From Paenibacillus sp. CAA11 (lineage in GTDB: Bacteria > Bacillota > Bacilli > Paenibacillales > Paenibacillaceae): 64,000 nt of DNA. Shown here piece after piece: positions 1 through 11,051 of the stretch (positions are counted from its first letter, which is position 1; each line of letters starts with the position of its first letter). The translations under genes were made by a program, and so were the position numbers. The notes under the pieces were generated by a model that saw only the letters and a program-made list of their open reading frames with translations, was not told the DNA's origin and ran no database searches. Location: the NCBI RefSeq assembly GCF_003060825.1, contig NZ_CP028922.1, positions 2,215,001 to 2,279,000 on the forward strand, in the 5' to 3' direction.

Positions 1-372
1 CAGTTTTGAGAGCTCAAACTCTCAGGACTGTCGCTTCCAAAACTTGCTTGTAGTTAAGTGAGTATGGATGTGATAAGATGATCTTCCGGCTGATAAAGCT
101 GGCAGGTTGACAGAAATTTTGAACAGCACCTCAAGGTGATTGTCCCCAAATTTCGTCCTTGATCCTTGAAAACTGGATAACGAAACGAAATTGCGTTTTA
201 GAAACATCTCTTTAGCTGAAACTTGTGATCGAAGAGAACAAGTGAAGTGATAGCTACAGAGCGAGGTATTTTGGAGACGATCGATCCTTTGTGAGTGGGT
301 TTCAACCTTGATTCATTTCAATCGAGAAACCAAGGAACAACAGAGCGTGTCAGCCCAAAATCCGAGCGATTA
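1..372 (+). other. 16S-23S rRNA internal spacer (3' part)
   Basis: This is the distal part of the spacer between 16S and 23S rRNA; 16S lies outside the window. It contains no tRNA gene that I can fold. Bases 164-195 are nearly the reverse complement of 3381-3410 downstream of 23S, so the two ends of the pre-23S transcript can pair into a long processing stem. The block around CCTTGAAAACTGG is typical of Firmicute spacers. Confidence 0.85.
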
Positions 373-3303
<2,931 letters not shown>

Positions 3304-3534
3304 AAATGACCCCACAAAGTGAAGAAGAGGCTTCGAGGCTGATTCCGAATACTTTGCGGGGACCCTGAGAAGATCTAAATCACAATTTCGTTTCGTATCC
3401 AGTTTTCAGGTGATCAAACATCTGAACAATTGTGGGTTGATATCATGATTTGATATTTACTCGCAGGCTGTTTTTGAAGGTGGGTTATTTTCCTTGATGA
3501 ATTTCAGGGAGTGATAGCGACCGGAAAAAACCTG

Positions 3535-3651
3535 TTTGGTGGCGATAGCGGAGGGGTTCCACACGTACCCATCCCGAACACGACCGTTAAGCCCTCCAGC
3601 GCCGATGGTACTTGGACCGCAGGGTCCTGGGAGAGTAGGACGCCGCCAAGC
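3535..3651 (+). rRNA. rrf: 5S ribosomal RNA
   Basis: The sequence opens TTTGGTGGCGATAGCG and closes GAGAGTAGGACGCCGCCAAGC, the standard Bacillales 5S ends, which pair as the terminal helix. Length is about 117 nt, as expected. It follows 23S by about 230 nt and is followed by a strong intrinsic terminator, so this is the end of the rrn operon. Confidence 0.96.
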
Positions 3652-3659
3652 AAATATAA

Positions 3660-3700
3660 AGAGTACTGCTGATATAAATTTTCAGTAGTACTCTTTTTTT
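3660..3700 (+). terminator. Intrinsic terminator of the rRNA operon
   Basis: A 13-bp stem (AGAGTACTGCTGA with TCAGTAGTACTCT) and a 9-nt loop are followed directly by a T run. Confidence 0.93.
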
Positions 3701-3841
3701 GTATTGTAATCCCCCTTTGCTCACTTGGACTTTTTGAATGAGCATCGAAACCAATGAACCTAAGGCTTGATTTTTAACCTTGTTTTGAAAATAATAATAT
3801 CGGAGATTAAGAATCAGAGCAGAGAAAGGGGTAGATATACT

Positions 3842-4801
3842 GTGAGCATGAATAGCCGTGCCGTAAAGACATGTGACGTGCTCCTAAAAGAGTTTCATGT
3901 GAAGAAGGTTGAGATCCTGCGGCGGGAGAAGCTTCTGTTCTCTGGAGTCGGTGATAAGGATGTATATAATATTACTGCGCCTTTTCAAGTTGAAGGACAC
4001 TGGGTGCTGGCCGGAAGGGTGGAGTCCAGGGACAGTGAACAATCCGAGATTATATTTTTCTCGAAGGAGCAAGGATCTTGGACGCCGATCCCTGAGCTGC
4101 CGACTTTTCAGCTGCAGGATCCCTTTATGACCCAGATTGGCGACCAGATCCTGATCGGTGGGGTTCAGACCTTTAAAGCCCCTGGCAGCTTCGAAGGATT
4201 GCAATGGCGGACTGTTTTCTACAAAGGAGTAAGCCTAAGAGATTTGAAACCATTTTTTGAAGGACCCGATGGAATGAAGGATATTCGGCTTGTCAAACTG
4301 AGCGACGGGGAGATCGGCATCTTTACCCGGCCACAAGGCGCCAAAGGAGGGCTAGGCAAAATCGGATTCTTCCGCGTCTCTTCTTTGGACAAACTAACCC
4401 TTGAGCAGATTGCAGAAGCCCCATTACTGGAAGGACAATTTGCGGCGGAAGAATGGGGAGGAGTCAACGAAGCACATCTTCTCTCTAACGGCTGGATAGG
4501 AGTGTTAGGTCATATTGCCCATTTTGATTCGAGAGGGCATAGACATTACTACCCTATGGTCTTTGCGCTTGATCCGGTTACTGGCCATTATTCTGATATT
4601 GAGCTGATTGCGGTTCGATCAGACTTTGAACCTGGCCCTGCTAAGCGGGCCGACCTGGAGGATGTTGTGTTTAGCGGAGGCATTATCCGGAAACCGGATG
4701 GTACGGCAGAGCTTTATGCGGGAGTTAGCGATGCGGAAGCTCAGCTAATTGTTATCCCTGACCCATTTATCAGATATGAGCAAGAAAAATTGAGAAAATA
4801 A
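3842..4801 (+). CDS. DUF1861 / MTP-1 family protein (GT108-like beta-propeller)
   Basis: The protein matches DUF1861 (PF08950) throughout: GVGDKDVYNITAPF, LQDPFMTQIG, GPDGMKDIRLVKLSDG, FTRPQGAKGGLGKIGF, EGQFAAEEWGGVNEAHLL and the GVSDAEAQLIVIPDPF end are family signatures I recognise. The family has a five-bladed propeller fold like GH43/GH130. Its Leishmania members (MTPs) were described as beta-1,2-mannosyltransferase/phosphorylases and founded CAZy GT108; the activity of bacterial members is less clear to me. I start it at GTG 3842, 10 nt after AAAGGGG, rather than at an upstream TTG at 3767 which has no ribosome binding site. Length is about 319 aa with no signal peptide, so it is cytoplasmic. 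It has its own terminator. The next genes are a GDP-mannose-pyrophosphorylase-like enzyme and a GT4 enzyme, which fits a mannoside role. Family call firm, function inferred. Confidence 0.85.
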   Translation: MSMNSRAVKTCDVLLKEFHVKKVEILRREKLLFSGVGDKDVYNITAPFQVEGHWVLAGRVESRDSEQSEIIFFSKEQGSWTPIPELPTFQLQDPFMTQIGDQILIGGVQTFKAPGSFEGLQWRTVFYKGVSLRDLKPFFEGPDGMKDIRLVKLSDGEIGIFTRPQGAKGGLGKIGFFRVSSLDKLTLEQIAEAPLLEGQFAAEEWGGVNEAHLLSNGWIGVLGHIAHFDSRGHRHYYPMVFALDPVTGHYSDIELIAVRSDFEPGPAKRADLEDVVFSGGIIRKPDGTAELYAGVSDAEAQLIVIPDPFIRYEQEKLRK

Positions 4802-4814
4802 GAGAAAAATTATG

Positions 4815-4848
4815 AATAAGCGCTATTCTAGCGCTTATTTTGTTTTTT
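4815..4848 (+). terminator. Intrinsic terminator after the DUF1861 gene
   Basis: The 10-bp stem AATAAGCGCT / AGCGCTTATT with a 5-nt loop is followed by a T-rich run. Confidence 0.85.
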
Positions 4849-4865
4849 TAATAATTTCCTTGTTC

Positions 4866-4901
4866 TTGATCGAAGAAAAAAAAGCTATTAATATTAATAG
4901 C
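4866..4901 (+). promoter_or_regulatory. Sigma-A-type promoter with an 18-bp palindrome over the -10
   Basis: TTGATC (4866-4871), a 17-nt spacer and TAATAT (4889-4894) form a plausible promoter for the sugar operon. The -10 lies within the perfect palindrome GCTATTAATATTAATAGC (4884-4901), a likely operator. Which regulator would bind is unknown. Confidence 0.5.
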
Positions 4902-5138
4902 AGCCTACTGAAGTGAGTGCTAATAACAGAGCCGGTGAAAGGGGGTTGGTACCATGCATCGTAGATGCATTACTTGCAAATGGCTGACTCATCTGTCCTG
5001 TCAGCCGCAGTCTCTGTTTAGGAAACGTTAGTAAAGCTGTTTTCATAGGAAATCTTATCCTAAAGTCGTAGACATCTGAATTTTTGACGCTCATGGTGAC
5101 ATGACCCGAAGAAAGTTCACCATGTGACGGCTTTTTTT
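4902..5138 (+). promoter_or_regulatory. Structured 5' leader ending in a terminator-like hairpin
   Basis: About 265 nt separate the probable start of transcription from the nucleotidyltransferase start codon. Several local stems are visible: ATGCATC/GATGCAT (near 4953-4969), GGCTGAC/GTCAGCC (near 4981-5005), TAGGA/TCCTA (near 5046-5061), and finally CATGGTGA/TCACCATG (5092-5124) followed after 7 nt by a run of seven T. The layout is that of a cis-acting attenuator or riboswitch. I compared it from memory with T-box, M-box, ydaO, SAM, lysine, purine, TPP, glmS and other common classes and recognise none. Confidence 0.5.
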
Positions 5139-5165
5139 GATTAACTAATACGGAGGGGAAGATCT

Positions 5166-6212
5166 ATGAAAGCACTTTTGCTAGCTGGAGGACTTGGAAC
5201 TCGATTACGGCCATTAACCGAACAACTACCCAAACCGATGGCGCTGGTAGGGAATGTACCTTGGTTGGAGCACTTGATTTTACAGCTTCGAGACCAAGGC
5301 ATTCGTGAATTCGTTCTGGCGCTGAAGCATTACCCGGAGCTGATTCGCAGGCATTTGGGAAATGGGAGTAAATATGGAGTTTCTATAGAGTATGTAGTAG
5401 AGCAGGATGCGCTGGGAACTGCTGGGGCAATCAAAAATGCTGAGGCGCATCTCGGGGAAACTTTTCTGGTGTTTAACGCAGATATTATTCAGACCATGGA
5501 AATCCACCCCATGCTTGATTATCACTATTCGCGAGGTGCCCAGGTGACTATAGGGCTGACTGAGGTTGATGATCCAAGCGCCTTTGGAGTGGTGGACTGC
5601 ACCGACAGCGGCCAGGTTCGTCGCTTCATCGAGAAGCCTAAGCGCGGTGAAGCTGTCTCTAATCGGATTAATGCGGGAATTTATATTATGAACAAAGCAG
5701 CGCTCCGCTACATACCGGAAGGACGTGAGGTGTCCATCGAGCGTGAGACTTTTCCTTTACTGATTCATCAAGGTATTGGAGTCTACGGATATACAATGAA
5801 GGGCTATTGGATGGATATGGGGACCCGTGAGCGTTATCGTCAAGTGCATAGAGACCTGTTAGACCGGAAGCTGGATCTTAGATTGCCGGGCACAGAGACC
5901 GAACCGGGAATTCGGATGGGGAAAGGCTGCCACATCGGGCAGGCTGTTCGGTTGATAGCCCCCGTCCTGATCGGGGATCATGTGCGGATCGAAGACCATG
6001 CCGTAATTGGTCCCTATACCATTCTTGGAGAACACTGTCATATCGCTCGAGGGGCTCAGCTTGCCGAGACCATCCTCTGGAATCGTTCTAGCGTAAAAGA
6101 CAATGCAAAGCTTAACCAGTGTGTCTGTGGTTATGATTCGCTGATTGAGTCACGTCATATTCTATATGAAGCTTTTGCTCAGCGAATGAAAGAGGAGGCT
6201 GTTGTAGGATGA
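5166..6212 (+). CDS. Sugar-phosphate nucleotidyltransferase (GDP-mannose pyrophosphorylase-like)
   Basis: Makes a nucleotide sugar from NTP and sugar 1-phosphate. The N-terminal Rossmann-type domain starts with the pyrophosphorylase signature LLAGGLGTRLRPLT (residues about 4-17) and KPM, with FNADI around residue 105 as the metal-binding Asp and EKP near 157. The C-terminal third (from about 255) has hexapeptide repeats of a left-handed beta-helix (IGQAVRLIAPVLIGDHVRIEDHAVIG region). This two-domain plan fits mannose-1-phosphate guanylyltransferases of the hexapeptide type, but glucose-1-phosphate enzymes look similar, so substrate is inferred. GGAGGGG precedes the start by about 8 nt. Its stop overlaps the next start by 4 nt (ATGA), so it is co-translated with the GT4 gene. 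Confidence 0.85.
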   Translation: MKALLLAGGLGTRLRPLTEQLPKPMALVGNVPWLEHLILQLRDQGIREFVLALKHYPELIRRHLGNGSKYGVSIEYVVEQDALGTAGAIKNAEAHLGETFLVFNADIIQTMEIHPMLDYHYSRGAQVTIGLTEVDDPSAFGVVDCTDSGQVRRFIEKPKRGEAVSNRINAGIYIMNKAALRYIPEGREVSIERETFPLLIHQGIGVYGYTMKGYWMDMGTRERYRQVHRDLLDRKLDLRLPGTETEPGIRMGKGCHIGQAVRLIAPVLIGDHVRIEDHAVIGPYTILGEHCHIARGAQLAETILWNRSSVKDNAKLNQCVCGYDSLIESRHILYEAFAQRMKEEAVVG

Positions 6213-7372
6213 ACATTGCATATATTGGCACCTATATTCCGCAGAAATGCGGTATAGCTACCTACACTCATCACCTTCGCCAAAGTATATGTGCAGCAAA
6301 GAGCTGGAAGGGCCATGACACGGTTTATGCGATCAAGCCATCAAGCAGCGTGCAGCAGGATCCGGCATCCTTGATTCATGAATTGGACAAAGAGGATCAA
6401 AGTGCATACAAGAAGCTGGCGCAACGATTAAATCGAAGTGAAGTGTCTGTTGTTTCCCTGCAGCATGAGTTTGGCATTTTTGGCGGAGAAGCAGGGGAAT
6501 ATATTATCGATTTTGTGGAACATCTCAATAAGCCGCTGGCGGTTACTTTTCACACTGTATTCGAGAATCCTGAAGAGCCTTACCGCCGGATCCAGCAGCG
6601 GATTGCAGAACAGAGCGACATGATCCTGGTGATGAATCGCCTTGCTGCAGGTTATCTGCATCGGTCACTTCATGTTCCCCAAGAGAAGATTTACATTGTT
6701 CCTCACGGAACTCCAGAGCCTTCGAAGGGCAAAAGGGAACTTACCCGCAGCAAGATGGGCTGGGAAGAGCGGAAGGTGGTCATGTCCTTTGGCTTGTTAA
6801 GCCGCGGTAAAGGGTTGGAGACGGTGCTTCAGGCGCTGCCGCGAGTTGTGGAGCAGGTTCCAGAGGTCTTATATGCTATTGTCGGTCAAACCCATCCCGA
6901 GGTTCGTAAGCGGGAGGGTGAAGCGTATCGTGAAGAGCTGATGAGGATGATTCACGAGCTCAAGTTGGACAATCATGTAACTATGATTGATCGTTATGTG
7001 GAAGAGGATGAGCTAGTCGGATTGCTCTCGGCGTGCGATCTGTATGTAACTCCCTATCCGGGCATGCAGCAGATTACAAGTGGGACGCTGGCCTATGCCG
7101 TAGGCTTGGGACGGCCGGTCCTGAGCACGCCGTACGCCTATGCCAAGGATCTGCTTGAGACTCTTCCGGAATTGCTGATTCCATATGAGGATAAGATGTT
7201 GTGGTCTCGGCAAATGGCGGATATCCTTGCTAACAGCAACAAGCTTGAGCAGCTTGAACGTAAAATGATGCAAATCGGCTCCCCGATGCATTGGTCTAAG
7301 GTAGGAGAACTTCATCTTAAGCTGTTTAGTGACTTGACCAACACTCACCGTGAAGTTCTAAGGGCGAACTAA
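6209..7372 (+). CDS. GT4-type glycosyltransferase
   Basis: A GT-B retaining glycosyltransferase. It opens with MNIAYIGTYIPQKCGIATYT, the glycine-rich N-terminal motif of this GT4 branch, has the domain linker FGLLSRGKGLETVLQALP near residues 193-211 and the donor-site segment CDLYVTPYPGMQQITSGTLAYAVG near 272-295. The usual first Glu of the EX7E donor motif is not in the classic context (GMQQITSGTLAYA), which is also the pattern in GT4 enzymes found beside GH130 genes. Cytoplasmic, 387 aa, no membrane segment. It lies between the nucleotidyltransferase (4-nt overlap) and the barrel protein, so it probably uses the nucleotide sugar made upstream, likely GDP-mannose (inference). Confidence 0.85.
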   Translation: MNIAYIGTYIPQKCGIATYTHHLRQSICAAKSWKGHDTVYAIKPSSSVQQDPASLIHELDKEDQSAYKKLAQRLNRSEVSVVSLQHEFGIFGGEAGEYIIDFVEHLNKPLAVTFHTVFENPEEPYRRIQQRIAEQSDMILVMNRLAAGYLHRSLHVPQEKIYIVPHGTPEPSKGKRELTRSKMGWEERKVVMSFGLLSRGKGLETVLQALPRVVEQVPEVLYAIVGQTHPEVRKREGEAYREELMRMIHELKLDNHVTMIDRYVEEDELVGLLSACDLYVTPYPGMQQITSGTLAYAVGLGRPVLSTPYAYAKDLLETLPELLIPYEDKMLWSRQMADILANSNKLEQLERKMMQIGSPMHWSKVGELHLKLFSDLTNTHREVLRAN

Positions 7373-7386
7373 AGGAGGGTGAAGCT

Positions 7387-8481
7387 GTGTACTCCTATCA
7401 TATCAGCCCAAGACATCTAATGAGGCTAACCGATGATACGGGACTTCTGGAACATGCACTCGGATCGATTCCGAGGAGAAATGAAGGCTATACTACAGAC
7501 GACAATGCCAGGGGATTATGGGCCTGCTCCGTTATTCATAAGATCGCTGGCAAGGACGGGGGACAGTGGCTAAGGCTGGCAGAGAATTACCTAGCTTTTT
7601 TGTTATGGGTTCAGAGGGAGGACGGATCTTTTCATAACAATATCGCCTATGACCGCTCACCGGAAACTGAGATCGCTTCTGACGATTGCTTCGGCCGGAC
7701 TTGCTGGGCTGCAGCAAATGCACTAGTCTTGCTGCCGAGTGAAGGAAGCAGGTTAGCTGCTGAACAGATTCTCTTAAAGGCCGCAAATCAGACAGATCAG
7801 CTCAGATTTCCAAGAGGGATTGCCTATGCGTTGTCGGCTTATGCATTTCTTCTTACCCATGAAGAGTTCTCTTCGGTCTGGTTGGATCGGAATTCTCTTC
7901 TGTCGAAGCTTAAAGCAATAGAATGGGTGAGCCGATTTGAGCAGCAGCTGCTCAATTGGTACGGCCAAGCGTCTTCTCCTGACTGGTGCTGGTTCGAGGA
8001 GAAGTTAACCTATGGCAACGGCTTACTGCCGTGGGCCCTGTTCAATGCTTATCAAGTCACTGGAAATGCAGAAGCCTTTCGAGTTGCCCGGGAGTCTATG
8101 GATTTTCTGGCTTCAAAGATGACGGCACCTGAAGGCTGGATTCGGCCTATCGGTAACGAGAGGTGGGCAACAGCTGAGCATATGAGCCAGTGGGACCAGC
8201 AACCGTTAGAGGTCTTCAAGCTTGCGCTCGCTGCCCGCGAAGCCTATCGGCTTGAGAAGCGTGAAGAAGATGCCCAGCTCATTGGTAGGTGTCGAGATTG
8301 GTTCTACGGTGAGAACGACTGTCGTAGGGCGTTGGCAGATGCTGAAGATGGCAGCTGCTGTGACGGACTGACGCTAACAGGACCTAATCTCAATCGGGGA
8401 GCAGAGTCTACACTCTCCTATCTTTTGACTGAGTACTTATATATCGATTTAGAGCTTGGTCCCAGAGCTCAAGATTCGTAG
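7387..8481 (+). CDS. Alpha/alpha-barrel protein of GT4-associated type
   Basis: GTG start, 8 nt after AGGAGG. The motif LTDDTGLLEHALGSIPRRNEGYTTDDNARGLW (residues 12-43, quoted here only by its parts DDTGLLEHA, IPRRNEGYTT and DDNARGL) marks a conserved domain I know mainly as the C-terminal half of larger GT4 proteins, and as a free-standing partner in clusters with GH130 beta-mannoside enzymes. Further conserved stretches are SDDCFGRTCWAAA and W-rich segments such as WDQQPLEVFKLALAA typical of an (alpha/alpha)6 barrel. No signal peptide; 364 aa. Its reaction is unknown; it may be a glycosidase-like or trimming subunit. Last gene of the three-gene operon. Beware that annotation pipelines call it glycosyltransferase by association. 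Confidence 0.7.
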   Translation: MYSYHISPRHLMRLTDDTGLLEHALGSIPRRNEGYTTDDNARGLWACSVIHKIAGKDGGQWLRLAENYLAFLLWVQREDGSFHNNIAYDRSPETEIASDDCFGRTCWAAANALVLLPSEGSRLAAEQILLKAANQTDQLRFPRGIAYALSAYAFLLTHEEFSSVWLDRNSLLSKLKAIEWVSRFEQQLLNWYGQASSPDWCWFEEKLTYGNGLLPWALFNAYQVTGNAEAFRVARESMDFLASKMTAPEGWIRPIGNERWATAEHMSQWDQQPLEVFKLALAAREAYRLEKREEDAQLIGRCRDWFYGENDCRRALADAEDGSCCDGLTLTGPNLNRGAESTLSYLLTEYLYIDLELGPRAQDS

Positions 8482-8542
8482 GGTGAATAATGACGCAGCA
8501 AAATCACATAATACGACTAAACAACGTAGGATGTGAGAACAG

Positions 8543-9175
8543 TTGAGCTGGCAGGATGTTTGGAATGAGGTGTGGAAATCCCTGGTCGTGATAATTGCAG
8601 GTATGCTGCTTCTTAGGCTCGCCGGCAGAAAATCCATTTCACAAATGACCATTCCCACAACGGTAATCATGGTGTCTATTGGAACCGTGATCGTGCAACC
8701 CATCGCGGACCGAAGCATCTGGATGGCTTTAATCGCCGCCAGCACCTTTGTTGTCCTTCTCCTCATTATTGAAGCTGTGCAGCTTAAGTGGAATGGGTTC
8801 GAGCAGTTCATGCGCAGCAGGGCACTTGTTGTTATTCAGAACGGGCAGCTGCAGACCCAGACCCTTAAGCGGCTTAGGCTGACGGTAGATCAGCTGGAGA
8901 TGAAGCTGAGGCAAGCAGGCATCCAGAAAATTGAAGATGTAAAGACCGCAACTATTGAATCCAATGGGCAGCTGGGCTATGAATTAACTGAGGAAGCCAA
9001 GCCTGTCACCTTAAAACAGCTGAGAAACATGCTGGAGCTTTATTTGAATCCTTCAAGTATGGAGAGTTCGGCCAGCAGCAGCATAGGCGGGAAGAATGAA
9101 GACCAATCGAAGACCCTATTTAATGAATTAACAAATAGAGAAAAACAGGATACCGAAGAGAAATGGCTTCAGTAA
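8543..9175 (+). CDS. DUF421 (YetF-like) membrane protein
   Basis: TTG start with a weak AGGATG upstream. The N-terminus has three hydrophobic segments (about residues 12-30, 38-55 and 60-80), then a soluble region with the DUF421 hallmarks LRLAGRKSISQMTIP near residue 24, RALVVIQNGQL near 93 and LRLTVDQLEMKLRQAGI near 110. DUF421 proteins (YetF, YkjA, YdfS of B. subtilis) sit in the membrane with a cytoplasmic tail; some are spore-membrane proteins, but the molecular role here is unknown. The tail ends in a polar Ser/Gln/Glu-rich stretch. A shared bidirectional terminator separates it from the convergent antiporter gene. Confidence 0.85.
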   Translation: MSWQDVWNEVWKSLVVIIAGMLLLRLAGRKSISQMTIPTTVIMVSIGTVIVQPIADRSIWMALIAASTFVVLLLIIEAVQLKWNGFEQFMRSRALVVIQNGQLQTQTLKRLRLTVDQLEMKLRQAGIQKIEDVKTATIESNGQLGYELTEEAKPVTLKQLRNMLELYLNPSSMESSASSSIGGKNEDQSKTLFNELTNREKQDTEEKWLQ

Positions 9176-9180
9176 ATAGT

Positions 9181-9225
9181 AAAGGCAGTTCGCAATCAGT
9201 GCTAAATGATGCGAACTGCCTTTTT
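9181..9225. terminator. Bidirectional terminator between convergent genes
   Basis: AAAGGCAGTTCGCA pairs with TGCGAACTGCCTTT; a T run follows on the plus strand and the A run before the stem gives a T run on the minus strand. It serves the DUF421 gene and the antiporter gene. Confidence 0.85.
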
Positions 9226-9234
9226 GCTGTTCTA

Positions 9235-10403
9235 CTACCTGTGCAATTTACGTCTTAAAGGCTTTGTTTTTTTCGTCTCTTGACCAAAAAAGAGTTTCAT
9301 CATCGGCGGTGTAACAATCGTTGTGATCAAGACTACAATGACGATGACCGCGAACATCTCCTCCTGAAGCAGGTTCGCCTCTTGACCAATCGCCGCGATA
9401 ATCAGCGCGACTTCTCCGCGAGAGACCTGGCAGCGCCGATGCCGAGTGCGCTCCGCCATCCGAATCCGGCAGCCTTGGCTCCGAGTGCTGATCCGAGTAG
9501 TTTGGTAGCAATCGCTAAGATACTAAGGCCAAGGATAAGCCAAACTTGGGTTGATATGCCGGCAAAATCGACCTTGACACCGATGGTGGTGAAAAAGACG
9601 GGAACGAACACCGCATAACCAATCGTTTCAACCTTCTCGGTGACCTCGTGTCTATAATGGGTGAGGCTTATGGCAACCCCAGCTATATAAGCTCCAATTA
9701 TAGCGGCCACCCCTGTATATTCTGCTAAATAGGCAAAGAAGAAGCAGATGATTAAGGCTGCTGAAATGACAGTCTCCGAAACACGGAGTGGGGCAAACTT
9801 TCGGAGTACCCAAGGCACAACTTTCCATGCCAGCAGAATCGCGATCACGAAGAAGGCAACTTTTTTGATCAGCACCATTCCCAGATGTACATCGCCGCCA
9901 GTCAGGCTCATGACGAAGGCTAGAATGATGATCACCAGCACATCGTCGATCACAGCTGCCCCGAGGATTGTGGTTCCTTCGCGGGTTTTGAGTTTACCCA
10001 TTTCCTTAAGCGCCTGTACCGAGATACTTACACTGGTTGCAGACAGCAGCAGACCTAGAAAGATGGATTCAAACATAGGCATATTTAAAATGATTCCTGC
10101 AAGATAGCCTAACCCAAAGGGAGCAAGGATTCCTGCGATTCCCACATAAGACGAAGCTTTCCCCGTTCTTTTGAACTCATCCATATCGGTTTCCAGACCG
10201 GCAATAAACATCAGCATAATTACACCGATTTGGCTGATTTCTTCAAGAATGTCCGTACCGGTAATAAAGCCCATAACGGCTGGGCCTAAGACGATTCCGA
10301 TTAACAGTTTTCCCAGAACAGCGGGCTGCTTCAATCGTACACTTAGATCTCCTGCCAGCTTGGATGCAAGTAAAATAATGGCTAATTCAAGAATTAACAC
10401 CAA
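9235..10403 (-). pseudogene. CPA2-family cation/proton antiporter, frameshifted
   Basis: A Kef/NapA-type monovalent cation:proton antiporter of about 390 aa with some 11-12 membrane segments. The first reading frame (9402-10403) runs from LVLILELAIILL through LGAAVIDDVLVIIILAFV (the family's paired-acid region) to GFGWRSALGIGA, then breaks. The second frame (to the stop at 9235) resumes as SRGEVALIIAAIGQEANLL and ends TPPMMKLFFGQETKK. The expected joint is GAGMVSRGEV; the DNA at about 9428-9438 is one base short of that, so a single-base deletion (or base-call error in a GC-rich spot) accounts for it. Start is TTG 10403 or GTG 10400, 6-9 nt after GGAGGG; the longer frame to 10496 would run through the leader hairpin and is not credible. 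The gene otherwise looks intact. Confidence 0.8.
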
Positions 10404-10596
10404 AGATCGCCCTCCAATTTTATGAATAGTGTGCTGAGGATTTGCAAAAGGATGCAAAAAAGCCTGCCACCAAGGCAGCACTGTGCAATTGCGCACAGCA
10501 CTCCCTTGGTGACAGGCTCCTCCGAGTCATGCAAGATATTAAAAATTTTAAATGGATAATAAACGCCATTATATAATAATTATATAGATAAGTAAA
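10404..10596 (-). promoter_or_regulatory. Promoter and attenuator-like leader of the antiporter gene
   Basis: Reading the minus strand: TTTACT (complement of 10591-10596), 17-nt spacer, TATAAT (complement of 10568-10573). The leader then holds a large hairpin (complement of about 10462-10518): GCCTG-CACCAAGG pairs with CCTTGGTG-CAGGC around an inner TGTGC/GCACA stem, followed directly by TTTTTT. That is a full intrinsic terminator placed about 60 nt before the start codon, which suggests conditional read-through, for example by an ion-sensing riboswitch. The sensor family is not recognised. Confidence 0.55.
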
Positions 10597-10685
10597 CCCT
10601 AATCTTTAAATACATAGGTTTAAAGATCGTTACAGGCCATATCAAAACTTGTAATTTGAGGCTAAAATCAAAATTTGGATTTTCG

Positions 10686-10941
10686 ATGGTAGGTAGGTTT
10701 AAGCTTTCCGGCTGGCTGGAAGGGCTCTCTTTTCTGATTCTGGTCAGATCATCCAGATGCTGTTAAGATTGTCGGGATGATTCATGGCATACTGTTCCCG
10801 TTGTATCTGCTGTGTCTTATATATATCGCCTATGCTAACAGATGGTCAACATTCCGCTGGATTGTGGGTTTTTTGGTTGGTTTTCTGCCTTTTGGCACTT
10901 TTATATTTACTGCTTATTTGAATAAAAAAGGATGGAGATAG
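10686..10941 (+). pseudogene. DUF3817 membrane protein remnant, copy 1
   Basis: The first 16 codons read KLSGWLEGLSFLILV after ATG 10686, the start of a DUF3817 (YdzA-like) small membrane protein. The frame is then lost; a second frame gives DHPDAVKIVGMIHGILFPLY and continues to GFLPFGTFIFTAYLNKKGW and a stop. Family members have an extra stretch (about LGIAMPLKY) between these halves, so an internal deletion of roughly 20-30 bases with frameshift has inactivated it. A partly deleted second copy lies at 12277-12391. Confidence 0.7.
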
Positions 10942-11051
10942 CCATGCTTGTCCGAACCCGCCTCCTTCTAAAGGAGAGCGGGTTCTTCTGTATAGCGGGA
11001 GCCACCGCGCCATAAAAGGGCATAATTAAGTGCTGTTAGTGAATCTTAGGG
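10779..11051 (+). repeat. Diverged direct repeat, left copy
   Basis: From GATTCATGGCATACTGTTCC to the segment CCATAAAAGGGCATAATTAAG and beyond, this copy matches 12277-12530 in order: end of the DUF3817 gene, an AACCCGC...GCGGGTT terminator hairpin (10955-10984), then the motif GGGAGCCA-C-CGCCATAAAA and a CATAATT element. The copies differ at many sites and the right copy has a deletion of about 70 bases. Confidence 0.8.
10955..10984 (+). terminator. Terminator hairpin after DUF3817 remnant
   Basis: AACCCGC / GCGGGTT with inner CTCCTT / AAGGAG; only a weak T tract follows. Confidence 0.55.

Noticed and set aside
3767-3841. N-terminal extension of the DUF1861 gene from TTG 3767
   Set aside because: No ribosome binding site, residues unlike the family, and GTG 3842 has AAAGGGG at a proper distance.
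4902-5138. T-box, M-box or c-di-AMP (ydaO) identity for the leader
   Set aside because: None of the diagnostic sequences of these classes is present; the GGTTGGTACC resembles a T-box core only in part and lies far from the terminator.
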